From an uncultured Pseudomonas sp. (GTDB taxonomy: Bacteria; Pseudomonadota; Gammaproteobacteria; Pseudomonadales; Pseudomonadaceae): 11,742 nt of DNA. The first letter of the stretch is position 1, and every line of letters starts with the position of its first letter. Positions 1 through 6,494 of the stretch are shown here, piece after piece. The notes under the pieces were generated by a model that was given only the letters and a program-made list of their open reading frames with translations, was not told where the DNA came from and did not search any database. The stretch is from positions 1-11,742 of the forward strand of contig CAMPJN010000089.1 in assembly GCA_946886875.1 (NCBI GenBank). Direction: 5' to 3'. The position numbers were made by a program, and so were the translations under genes.

Positions 1-574
1 CCTTGGCGATGTCGGCGTCCTGGTAGATGGGGAAGCCTTTTTCCGGCACCACGCCGTAAAAGTTGAACAGCCGGCCCTTGGTACTCGAACCGTACTTGTG
101 GGATAGCAGATACGACAGGGCGAAGCGTGCCTGGGTGTTGTCATCAGGCGCAATATCGGGCGCGTAGGTTGCCGACATTCCAGCAAAACGCCGCCCGTCG
201 GCCAGCGGCTGGCCTTCGAACAGCTGTGGACGCTGCGTATAGGAACCATCCTCGTGGCGATAGAAAATCTGCCGGAAGTCGTTGACCAGCGTGGCCTCCA
301 TGCCCGGTCGGCTCAGGGTCTCCTTGAACTCCATGAGGAAGTTGTGCTGCAGGTCCTTGATTTCCCGAAACGGCAAGGCTTCGCGCTGCAAGGATTGCTC
401 GGTAGATAGCAGCAACTGCCCGGTCACCTCTCGCTCGATCGAGGAAGAGTTGACATAGTAGGAAACCGCCCCCGCGCCCAACGACACCAGGCCAATGCGA
501 ATTACAGCAAGGCGCAGGGCACGCGTAGTCAACGAATGCTTATGGGATACGACGCTGGGATCTTCTTGCACCAT
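1..574 (-). CDS. Membrane-anchored sensor protein, N-terminal part (runs off left edge)
   Basis: The window holds the first 191 codons of a longer gene. Residues 1-20 look cytoplasmic and basic, residues about 22-41 form one transmembrane segment, and from about 42 onward the chain has the mixed composition of a periplasmic sensing domain. This layout is usual for membrane diguanylate cyclases, sensor kinases and PP2C-type phosphatases, but the output domain lies outside the window, so its activity cannot be named. ATG at 574-572 is chosen because an AGAGGA ribosome site lies nine bases upstream, overlapping the stop codon of the preceding small gene. The two genes, 13 bp apart, are probably co-transcribed. 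I do not recognise the exact family. The sensor role is inferred from topology alone. Confidence 0.7.
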   Translation of the reverse strand, partial: MVQEDPSVVSHKHSLTTRALRLAVIRIGLVSLGAGAVSYYVNSSSIEREVTGQLLLSTEQSLQREALPFREIKDLQHNFLMEFKETLSRPGMEATLVNDFRQIFYRHEDGSYTQRPQLFEGQPLADGRRFAGMSATYAPDIAPDDNTQARFALSYLLSHKYGSSTKGRLFNFYGVVPEKGFPIYQDADIAK

Positions 575-587
575 CTATCGAATTCCT

Positions 588-848
588 CTACCGCCATCTC
601 CCGATGGTGGCGGTTGTCCGCGCGAAGTCCTGTGGCCAAGATCTCGCCACGGCGGCGATATCGCCGAATTGGCGCAGGCTGCGCCATACCAGGGGCACCC
701 GTTGCTGCGCGGGTAATGCCATCAGCGCCTGTGCCGCCAGGATTTCGGCATCGCCAGTGCGGTCGACGGTCACCCAATACAGGCCACCGGGACGTATCGA
801 TAGCTGCTTGTCCGGAATGTCCCGGACGGTTGAACGAACATGACTCAA
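588..848 (-). CDS. Small BcsE-like protein (N-terminal region only)
   Basis: This encodes 86 residues. Residues about 17-42 fit the start of BcsE, the c-di-GMP-binding accessory protein of bacterial cellulose synthesis: the pattern PGGLYWVTVDR followed by D-A and L-A-x-Q matches the E. coli form PAGGVWWFNVDR...DA...LANQ as I recall it. E. coli BcsE is about 520 residues, so more than 400 are missing, including the GIL domain that binds c-di-GMP. No continuation of the BcsE pattern is visible in the other frames, because the sensor gene starts 13 bp after the stop. The start ATG at 848 has a GGAGGAG sequence 14 bases upstream, which is rather far. The upstream in-frame TGA excludes an earlier start. 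It may be a truncated relic or a functional short protein. The coding call is fair and the BcsE link is tentative. Confidence 0.5.
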   Translation of the reverse strand: MSHVRSTVRDIPDKQLSIRPGGLYWVTVDRTGDAEILAAQALMALPAQQRVPLVWRSLRQFGDIAAVARSWPQDFARTTATIGRWR

Positions 849-1619
849 ACGTACACTCCTCCCCTTTCAATGCCGGGGGGTGAGTCACTCGTTATCCCAA
901 GAAAAAACCATGAACCGACATCCAAGCCATTTGAGTGAATCAACCATTAGCGACACTGCTTGGCTTTTACGTATGCGGAATCAGTAATATCAAAACAGTG
1001 GTTTATGATGAAGGCGCCAAGACACAGTGCCTATCAGCAAATACTGAATTTAAGTAAGCCTAATGATGACGACAGTAGGGCGCCCCCTACCAACAGGATC
1101 AGGAAAAGTTGATAGTTGATTTTTTTTGGCAGCCACAACAATGAGTTAGCTAAATAGGCGTCCAGATGGGCGTCTATTAATTAAACAGAGCGCGTATTAC
1201 GGCTCCGACGCGATAGCAGACGCAACCTTCGATAAATTTTATCCGCTCAGTCCGGCGGAGCAGATTCCAAACTACACCCGTCAGAGATAGCGAAGTTTAT
1301 AATCGAACGCTGGCAAACGTTGGCTCTCCGCGAGCTTGACTCAAAACCGACATAGCTCCGAAGGACGGCGAAGCCAAGTTCTTTGATATTGAACTTGCCC
1401 CGGCAGCAGAGGTTTCTCGATACTCTGCCTTGGCTGTTTCACTCTGGTTTGTTTCCTCCCTGTGCATGTTCGCAATTCAGCCGATAGCACCCGCCTGTGC
1501 TGAACACAACCGCCAGAGCAATATTGCCTGGGTAACAAGACGGGGCTGGTAGTTCAGTAACTGATATGTCTACATTGGCCATTCCCTCAAAATAGTTATG
1601 CCGAATGCAGGATAGGAAG
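849..1619. other. Long gene-poor, lower-GC intergenic region
   Basis: About 770 bp separate the divergent small BcsE-like gene and the response regulator. The composition is visibly richer in A and T than the flanking genes. I see no convincing intact gene. A single minus-strand frame from 1582 down to 1034 is broken by only four stops (at 1439, 1247, 1181 and 1034) and could be a decayed reading frame. It includes a 47-codon ORF (1439-1582) and a hydrophobic stretch (1034-1180). A short palindrome GTAGGG-CGCC-CCCTAC lies at 1075-1090, and two near-identical copies of AACG(C/T)TGGC lie around 1304-1323. The promoter of the two-component system must lie at the right end, but no clear -35/-10 pair stands out. 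Confidence 0.6.
1439..1582 (-). CDS. Possible 47-residue ORF, unrecognised
   Basis: An ATG at 1582 opens 47 codons on the minus strand, divergent from the response regulator gene. A GAGGGA sequence precedes it, but too close to the ATG for a normal ribosome site. The product contains a short hydrophobic run (NIALAVVF) and four cysteines. The same frame continues past the TGA for a further 63 codons to the next stop at 1247, which would fit a nonsense-broken gene. I recognise no family, and an ORF of this length can arise by chance in DNA of this composition. Low confidence that it is translated. Confidence 0.12.
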   Translation of the reverse strand: MANVDISVTELPAPSCYPGNIALAVVFSTGGCYRLNCEHAQGGNKPE

Positions 1620-2318
1620 ATGGACGGGAAACCTATGCACGTGCTGATCGTTGAGGACAACCCGGACATCATCGCGAACCTGTACGGGTATCTGGAACCA
1701 CTCGGTTATACGCTGGACGTGGCGCGTAATGGCAGTGCCGGTGTCGCCTGCGCCACGGGTTCCTACCATGATGCGATCGTCCTCGATCTGTCATTGCCGG
1801 GCATGGATGGCCTGGATGTCTGCCGTACGCTGCGCCAGGAGTATCGACTTGCGACGCCGATTCTGATGCTGACGGCCCGTGACACTGTGCACGACAAGCT
1901 GACGGGCTTCGAGGTCGGTGCCGACGACTACCTGGTCAAACCCTATTCCCTTCCCGAGCTGGATGCGCGTCTGAAGGCTCTAGTACGCCGTTCACGTAAC
2001 GAGCACGTGCAATTGATCTTGACCTTCGGCGACTTGCGGCTGGACGCGGGTACAGGTCAGGTCACCCGTGCCGGACAGCCGCTCGAGCTGACGCCGACGG
2101 GTTACAAGATTCTCGCCGCGCTGATGCGTGCCGCACCGACGCTGATGACGCGCCAAGCCATCGAACGGGAGGTATGGGGCGACAGCCCACCGGATAGCGA
2201 TGCCTTACGTACCCATATCCATACGTTGCGTCAGGTGCTCGACAAACCCTTTTCCCAGCCAATGTTGCTGACGCTGCCAGGTACCGGCTATCGATTGGTG
2301 GTGCCCGGTGAAGCCTAG
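1620..2318 (+). CDS. OmpR/PhoB-family response regulator
   Basis: This is a two-domain DNA-binding response regulator of 232 residues. The receiver domain (about 6-120) has the acidic pair E12/D13, the phosphoacceptor D56 in VLDLSLPGMDG, T85 in MLTARD and K107 in VKPY, so all key residues are present. The C-terminal winged helix (about 130-228) carries LTPTGYKIL, the recognition-helix region SDALRTHIHTLRQ and the final hairpin PGTGYRLV. It resembles the QseB/PmrA branch. It is followed, with an 11-bp overlap, by its probable partner kinase. Start choice: ATG 1620 has AGGA seven bases upstream. ATG 1605 lacks a ribosome site, and ATG 1635 (the MHVLIVED start common in the family) has only a weak GGGA. 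The likely target is the array at 3560-3586 before the carbonic anhydrase. Confidence 0.93.
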   Translation: MDGKPMHVLIVEDNPDIIANLYGYLEPLGYTLDVARNGSAGVACATGSYHDAIVLDLSLPGMDGLDVCRTLRQEYRLATPILMLTARDTVHDKLTGFEVGADDYLVKPYSLPELDARLKALVRRSRNEHVQLILTFGDLRLDAGTGQVTRAGQPLELTPTGYKILAALMRAAPTLMTRQAIEREVWGDSPPDSDALRTHIHTLRQVLDKPFSQPMLLTLPGTGYRLVVPGEA

Positions 2319-3573
2319 GCTTTCGCTCAAACAGAGCATTTCGCTCACCTATATCCTGTTGGCGGTCATAGTGGCCGGCGCCTTCAGCCTGGTTTCCTAT
2401 ATCTCGGTGAAGGGTATTGAAGAGCAGGTAATCGATGCTCGATTGGCCAAGATGGTCGACAGGCTGATCGACGTTCAGCAGGGCGGGCGTATGCCGGATG
2501 CGCCGCCGGATATTCGCTTCCTGATCGATGCCGATATCCCTGCCGAGTTGCGCCAGTTACCCGCTGGTTTCCATGAAGTTGGGGTCGGCAATCGGCACGT
2601 TCATGCGCTGCTGCGCGATCAGGGTTCCAGCCGCTACGCTGTGGTGCAGGAGGTCAATGAGCTCGAGCACACGGAACTGGTAATCCTCCTGTCTCTGGCG
2701 CTCGGCTTTGCCGTCAGTGTCCTGCTCGCCGCGGTGCTCGGCGTGTTATGTGCCAAACGGATAATCGCACCGGTAGCGGCGCTTGCCGATGCGGTCGGCC
2801 GCAACGCAGGGCCGACTGAACTGCCTTCCCTCTCTGCGCAAGATGAAATTGGCGTCCTGGCGCGCGCCTTCGCCAAGCGCACCGACGAGCTGCAACAGTT
2901 TCTGCAGCGCGAGCGGCTGTTCACTGGCGACGTCAGCCATGAATTACGCACGCCGCTGACCATCATGCTGGGTGCGGCGGAAGTGCTGATCCCGCAATTG
3001 TCGGAGCGCCCGGCGCAGCTTGCTACAGCGGAGCGCATCCGGCGCGTGGCGGCTGAAACCGCGCAACGGGTCAGCGCATTGCTCTTGCTCGCGCGCGCCC
3101 CGGAATCTCAGGATGCGCCGTACATCGTGCTCAACACCATCATCGAGTCGGAAATGGAGCGCTGCCAGCCCCTGCTGCACGGCAAACCTGTCGAATGCAG
3201 GTTGGAGTGGAGCGAACAGGTATCGCTCCATGTGCATCCCGAACTGGCCGGAATCGTGATCGGCAATCTGCTGCGTAACGCCTGTCGGCATACCGAGCAG
3301 GGCCATATTCTGGTTCAACTTAGCGCTGGCCGGTTGGTGATCGAAGATACCGGCACCGGCATTCCCCAGAAAGTGCGCGAGCGCTTGTTCGACCGCTTTG
3401 TCCACGGTGATGAGCGGCCAGCACACGAAGGTACCGGCCTGGGCCTGTCGATAGTCAAACGCGTGGTCGACCATGTTGGCTGGGGCGTGTGCCTGGAAAG
3501 TCCAGAAGTCGGTGGGACCCGCTTCGTCCTGACCTTTCCGACTGGCTCTGGGAGCTCCGTTAACGGGGCTTAA
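2308..3573 (+). CDS. HAMP-domain sensor histidine kinase, partner of the upstream regulator
   Basis: This 421-residue inner-membrane kinase starts at a GTG (2308) inside the end of the regulator gene, so the two are translationally coupled. Transmembrane helices lie at about 11-33 and 124-149. The roughly 90 residues between them form a small periplasmic sensor with an HVH motif (97-99). A HAMP linker follows (about 150-200). The HisKA dimerisation domain has the phosphoacceptor H211 in SHELRTPLT. The ATPase domain shows the N-box around N324 (NLLRNACRHTE), the G1 box EDTGTG near 346-351 and the G2 box GTGLGL (375-380). The length is normal for a QseC/PmrB-like kinase. The signal is unknown; the neighbouring carbonic anhydrase suggests CO2, bicarbonate, pH or a metal, which is inference only. 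The stop codon TAA lies inside the proposed regulator-binding array. Confidence 0.93.
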   Translation: MKPRLSLKQSISLTYILLAVIVAGAFSLVSYISVKGIEEQVIDARLAKMVDRLIDVQQGGRMPDAPPDIRFLIDADIPAELRQLPAGFHEVGVGNRHVHALLRDQGSSRYAVVQEVNELEHTELVILLSLALGFAVSVLLAAVLGVLCAKRIIAPVAALADAVGRNAGPTELPSLSAQDEIGVLARAFAKRTDELQQFLQRERLFTGDVSHELRTPLTIMLGAAEVLIPQLSERPAQLATAERIRRVAAETAQRVSALLLLARAPESQDAPYIVLNTIIESEMERCQPLLHGKPVECRLEWSEQVSLHVHPELAGIVIGNLLRNACRHTEQGHILVQLSAGRLVIEDTGTGIPQKVRERLFDRFVHGDERPAHEGTGLGLSIVKRVVDHVGWGVCLESPEVGGTRFVLTFPTGSGSSVNGA

Positions 3574-3586
3574 CGTGTTCTTAACG
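3560..3586 (+). promoter_or_regulatory. Triple TTAACG direct-repeat array (PmrA/QseB-type box)
   Basis: TTAACG occurs at 3560-3565, 3570-3575 and 3581-3586, at spacings of 10 and 11 bp. The last two copies form CTTAAC-N5-CTTAAC (3569-3585), the same layout as the PmrA/BasR box, a direct repeat of CTTAA with an 11-bp period bound by a head-to-tail OmpR-family dimer. The array overlaps the kinase stop codon and lies 55 bp before the carbonic anhydrase ATG. The repeat is seen directly. The binding protein, most likely the regulator at 1620-2318, is inferred. Confidence 0.65.
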
Positions 3587-3596
3587 TCCAGCCTTC

Positions 3597-3602
3597 TATC
3601 TT
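3597..3602 (+). promoter_or_regulatory. Possible -10 element of the carbonic anhydrase promoter
   Basis: TATCTT starts 11 bp after the last half-site of the TTAACG array. This is the arrangement of promoters activated by PhoB/PmrA-type regulators, where the box replaces or overlaps the -35 element. Transcription would start about 3608-3610, giving a leader of some 30 bases. The ribosome site GAGGT (3630-3634) is six bases before the ATG. Confidence 0.4.
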
Positions 3603-3640
3603 GCCGCTTCAATTGACAAGACCATTCACGAGGTAGAACC

Positions 3641-4369
3641 ATGAAAAGAACATTGATTGCGGCTGGTATGTTGTTGTTTTCAAGTTTCGCATTTTCCAGT
3701 GATGGCGCCGCTTGGGACTATGCCGGCGAAACTGGGCCTGATAACTGGGCAAAACTGAGTCCCGAGTACGGCGCATGTGCCGGGAGCAATCAATCGCCTA
3801 TCAACCTGACAGGCTTTATCGATGCCAAACTGAAGCCTGTTGTTTTTAACTACAAAGCAGGCAGTTCGGAAATTCTAAATAACGGCCACACCGTTCAAGT
3901 AAACACCCTTCCGGGTAGCAGCATCACCGTCGATGACATTGAGTTCGAACTGAAACAGTTCCACTTCCATGTACCGAGTGAAAATCAGATACGTGGCAAG
4001 TCCTATCCAATGGAAGGCCATCTCGTGCATGCCGACAAGAACGGCAACCTTGCCGTAGTAGCGGTTATGGTTACCGAAGGCGAGGCGAACAAGGCGCTGG
4101 CAAAAGCCTGGGCGCAAATGCCGGAGAAGGGCGAAAAAGTGGCCCTGGCGTCAGATATCTCCCCGCTGGAAATCCTGCCCGCAAAGCGTGATTACTACCG
4201 GTTCAATGGTTCACTGACGACTCCGCCTTGCTCCGAAGGCGTGCGTTGGCTGGTAATGAAACAGCCGATTTCCGCATCCAAAGAACAAATTGAGCAGTTC
4301 CTACATGTGGTTCATCATCACAACAACCGCCCCGTGCAGGCTGTCAATGCGCGTCCTGTATTGGAGTAG
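3641..4369 (+). CDS. cah: Alpha-class carbonic anhydrase, exported
   Basis: This 242-residue zinc enzyme interconverts CO2 and bicarbonate in the periplasm. A Sec signal peptide occupies residues 1 to about 19 (hydrophobic LIAAGMLLFSSFAFS). The alpha-CA signature is complete: zinc ligands H108 and H110 (QFHFHVPSE) and H127 (EGHLVH), proton-shuttle histidine H83 (NNGHTVQV), gatekeeper T194 in SLTTPPC, and C46 with C197 as the probable structural disulfide. The length is normal for bacterial alpha enzymes. It follows the two-component genes after 67 bp but has its own likely promoter with a TTAACG direct-repeat array, and an intrinsic terminator ends it. It can therefore be expressed separately under control of the neighbouring regulator. 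The assignment to the alpha class is secure. Confidence 0.96.
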   Translation: MKRTLIAAGMLLFSSFAFSSDGAAWDYAGETGPDNWAKLSPEYGACAGSNQSPINLTGFIDAKLKPVVFNYKAGSSEILNNGHTVQVNTLPGSSITVDDIEFELKQFHFHVPSENQIRGKSYPMEGHLVHADKNGNLAVVAVMVTEGEANKALAKAWAQMPEKGEKVALASDISPLEILPAKRDYYRFNGSLTTPPCSEGVRWLVMKQPISASKEQIEQFLHVVHHHNNRPVQAVNARPVLE

Positions 4370-4392
4370 TCGGCACAAGAACTGAGTCAAAC

Positions 4393-4417
4393 GGGGTCGC
4401 TTATAGCGGCCCCTTTT
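4393..4417 (+). terminator. Intrinsic terminator after the carbonic anhydrase gene
   Basis: The stem GGGGTCGC (4393-4400) pairs with GCGGCCCC (4406-4413), with one T-G wobble and a TTATA loop, followed directly by TTTT. It starts 23 bp after the stop codon and is a typical rho-independent terminator for the plus strand. Confidence 0.85.
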
Positions 4418-4772
4418 GCTTTGAAGGATGGGCGCCTTTTCCAGTCAACTGGCAGCTGAGCCTAAAGAGCAAGCACTTTAAGTTCCTGCGCCACGACATG
4501 CAGGGCTACAGGGTAGTAATTGAGGTGGCGTGCTTTGTCGAAGCCAATAACTTATTTGTTATCAGTCGGTTACAGAACAGTTCGGCTCTTATCTCCGCAC
4601 CACCATACAAAACAATAAATCGGCTGGCGTTGGCCTGTTTTGATTGGCTGGCGGGTGAGCTGGGCGGATGGTTCCGTCGAATAGATCAGCCTCGTACTGA
4701 TTGCTCAGACAGGGCTTTTTTCTGTTTTGGCGTGAGGGCGCGCGGTGTCTTTCGGTGTGTAGCATGCAGTCT
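4418..4772. other. Intergenic region without a supported gene
   Basis: About 355 bp lie between the terminator and the convergent nuclease gene. Reading frames here have no family resemblance and poor ribosome sites. Visible structure: an inverted repeat CGCCAC (4489-4494) and GTGGCG (4525-4530), and a direct repeat GGCTGGCG at 4622-4629 and 4646-4653. A T-run at 4716-4721 lacks a good GC stem before it. I see no clear terminator for the nuclease gene. Confidence 0.5.
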
Positions 4773-5309
4773 TTAGTTGTCACCAAACTGGGAGAAAGAC
4801 GCGGTTCGGCTTGGTTTGGTTTTTTGCGGTGCAGAAATTCTGCCGGCGTAGCGCCAATCCCAGGGGGCGACTATGGACTCGGCGGGAAGCTGCCAAAGGC
4901 CTCTGCCCATGTTTCTTGCCAGGGTTTCTGCATCCTTCAATCTGTGATCCTTCAGCTGTTCGGTATAGGCCCAGGCAGCACCCTGTTCGACCAGGGTGGA
5001 ATTCACATCAAGGCCGCCCACGTAGGCGCGCGCAAGAGTCCTGCCGTAGCGATCCACCTCCTGAACATGCAGGACAGCGTGTCTTTCGAAGACCAGGTCA
5101 GATAGCGCCTGCTTGGCTTCGGCACCATAGGGCTGGTTTCTTTCTGGTGCGTCGATTTCTGCAAGGCGAACCCGCAGCCGCTTGTTCTCTGTGGTCAGGC
5201 AGGTGAAGGTGTCTCCGTCGCTGATAACTACAACCCTGCAGCTGAACGGATCAGCGACCGCCAGGCCTGGTAGACAGCAGAGAAGAAATAAAACGAAACG
5301 GATAGTCAT
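4773..5309 (-). CDS. Thermonuclease (SNase)-family exported nuclease
   Basis: This 178-residue protein has the staphylococcal-nuclease fold, a Ca2+-dependent phosphodiesterase of DNA and RNA. Residues 1-19 form a signal peptide (FVLFLLCCLPGLAVA then DPF), so it should act in the periplasm or outside. Residues equivalent to the SNase active site are present: D33 in DGDTF, R48 in RVRLAEIDAPE, E56 in the same motif and R90 in DRYGR. The downstream pattern (LVEQGAAWAY) also fits. The C-terminal 25 residues are polar and probably disordered. The start ATG at 5309 has only an AGAAG immediately upstream, which is weak, but the signal peptide supports this start. It stands alone and converges with the carbonic anhydrase gene. 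Confidence 0.93.
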   Translation of the reverse strand: MTIRFVLFLLCCLPGLAVADPFSCRVVVISDGDTFTCLTTENKRLRVRLAEIDAPERNQPYGAEAKQALSDLVFERHAVLHVQEVDRYGRTLARAYVGGLDVNSTLVEQGAAWAYTEQLKDHRLKDAETLARNMGRGLWQLPAESIVAPWDWRYAGRISAPQKTKPSRTASFSQFGDN

Positions 5310-5603
5310 CTTCTGGGCGATGCTCGGTATGCGGATGCAGGGTCATCGATAGTAATCAATGCCAGCCAGATTAAGCGCGATGGGGCTCGCGAAACAGACG
5401 TGCAAGATCCCGCCAGTGGGGCTTTATATTGTTTTGGGCGTTTATGTCTTGCTTGTGGTTTCCAGCGATCCGAGGATGATTGAGCAACGGGTTCAGGGCC
5501 GCTAGCGGATGGCTTGTCTGGATTGATGATCGGAACCGTAGGCAGGCTTGTTTGTATTACCAAACCTTCAGGTTCGTTTCGCGCTGATGGCGCAGAGGTT
5601 GTG
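5310..5603. other. Divergent intergenic region between nuclease and secreted protein genes
   Basis: About 294 bp should hold the promoters for the nuclease (minus) and the small secreted protein (plus). No canonical -35/-10 pair or palindrome is obvious. The main item is the short hydrophobic ORF at 5359-5505, described separately. Confidence 0.5.
5359..5505 (+). CDS. Possible small single-pass membrane protein
   Basis: A 48-codon ORF (or 41 codons from the second ATG at 5380) encodes a basic N-terminus (GLAKQTCKIPP), a hydrophobic run of about 17 residues (VGLYIVLGVYVLLVVSS) and a charged tail (DPRMIEQRVQGR). This is the layout of a small membrane peptide. Against it, neither ATG has a good ribosome site, and codon choice in the hydrophobic part is rich in T-ending codons compared with the neighbouring genes. 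An in-frame TAA lies two codons before the first ATG. I do not recognise a family. Confidence 0.25.
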   Translation: MPARLSAMGLAKQTCKIPPVGLYIVLGVYVLLVVSSDPRMIEQRVQGR

Positions 5604-5924
5604 ATGACGATGTGCCGATATGTAGTCAGTCTGCTGGGTTTGCTGTTGGTCGCGCCGCTGCATGCGGAGCAGCAAGCGCCGCAGACCTTGCGGGTCATTC
5701 CGAAAACCTATATCAGCCCAGGCGCCAGTGGCAGCATAGGTAGCTCGCAGCACTACGAGCAGCACAACCTCTATGGCGGTCAACGCCTGCCGGGCGACGG
5801 CGCGCTCAGGCGTTATGAGAGCCACTCAAGCAGCCAGTCGCTAGAAAGCCGTGGCGCTATTCGGCAGAGCATTGAATATCCGGGCGGTTATGAGGTGCAG
5901 ACGTTGCCTGGGCAGAGCAGTTAG
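5604..5924 (+). CDS. Small secreted protein of unknown function
   Basis: This encodes 106 residues. A clear Sec signal peptide (YVVSLLGLLLVAPLHA, cleavage expected after A20) is followed by 86 mature residues rich in serine, glycine, glutamine and tyrosine, without cysteine and without an evident fold or repeat. This suggests a disordered or envelope-associated protein. The ATG at 5604 is chosen because GAGG lies five bases upstream and the signal peptide begins there. ATG 5610 is also possible, while the TTG at 5514 would add an unlikely N-terminal extension. The stop is only 17 bp from the convergent stop of the next gene. No family is recognised; that it is expressed and exported is inferred from the signal peptide and ribosome site. 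Confidence 0.65.
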   Translation: MTMCRYVVSLLGLLLVAPLHAEQQAPQTLRVIPKTYISPGASGSIGSSQHYEQHNLYGGQRLPGDGALRRYESHSSSQSLESRGAIRQSIEYPGGYEVQTLPGQSS

Positions 5925-5941
5925 CAATACCAGCGCAGCCG

Positions 5942-6379
5942 TTAGAGCGCTAAGCCAACCCACCAACGCAACGCGAGAAACGCCAACAGACCCAAAGGGC
6001 CGAACATCAGGGTCAGCACATAGCAGGGCAGCAGCGCCCAATGGCTGATACCGGCAATGGCGCCTTCGCTGCGGATATACAAACCCACCATCAGATCGAA
6101 CGCCAGGATATGCACCCAGGCCGCCAGCGCGGCTGTGGGTTGGCGCAGCAGCGCCAGTACGCCGCCGAGGCTAAAGAAGCCTGGCCTGCCGCTGCCGGGC
6201 TCGGGGCGTTGGCGCATGGCGGAGGCCAGTAGCCAGCTGTAGATCAGCCCGAGCAGCACCACCACGACGCCCAGTACCACTTCATCGGTGAGTTGCCAGA
6301 AGGGCAGGCAGACGAGCATCAGCCAGCCGCCAAGGGCAACAAAGGTGGCCAGTTTGAACAAAGGTTTCAAGGGAGGCAT
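5942..6379 (-). CDS. ABA4-like (DUF4281-type) integral membrane protein
   Basis: This 145-residue protein has four likely transmembrane segments, at about 9-28, 33-53, 83-101 and 111-140. The second half, with W-x-H-x-x-x-F-D-L-x-V-G (residues 88-99), a following H-x-x-L-L-P-C (113-119) and F-G-P-x-G-L-L (126-132), matches my memory of the ABA4 family. Plant members are required for neoxanthin synthesis; bacterial members have no established role. The ATG at 6379 lacks a good ribosome site, so the start is uncertain, but no better one is visible. It follows msrA on the same strand after 115 bp and may be its co-transcribed partner. The family call is by motif resemblance; the function is unknown. 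Confidence 0.75.
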   Translation of the reverse strand: MPPLKPLFKLATFVALGGWLMLVCLPFWQLTDEVVLGVVVVLLGLIYSWLLASAMRQRPEPGSGRPGFFSLGGVLALLRQPTAALAAWVHILAFDLMVGLYIRSEGAIAGISHWALLPCYVLTLMFGPLGLLAFLALRWWVGLAL

Positions 6380-6494
6380 AGCGGCGGCTCGCGAACGGAT
6401 CGAGTAGTGAAACTAGCCCAAGAACAGGCGGGGCGCCGCTTCGAATCAGAATCTGAATACCTCGGCATCAGCCGCTGCTTCGCTGGCTGTGGGG

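Noticed and set aside
529..888. 119-codon minus-strand ORF across the small BcsE-like gene
   Set aside because: It overlaps the BcsE-like frame and the sensor start, shows no family pattern, and the BcsE-like frame is more protein-like and has the better ribosome-site context.
3613..3618. TTGACA resembling a sigma-70 -35 box before the carbonic anhydrase
   Set aside because: A -10 at normal spacing would fall on the ribosome site and start codon, where no such sequence exists.
2944..3642. 232-codon minus-strand ORF opposite the histidine kinase
   Set aside because: It is antisense to the conserved kinase domains; long open antisense frames are common in GC-rich genes.
4691..4721. Possible intrinsic terminator ending in TTTTTT
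   Set aside because: The preceding stem is at most four or five weak pairs with a long loop.
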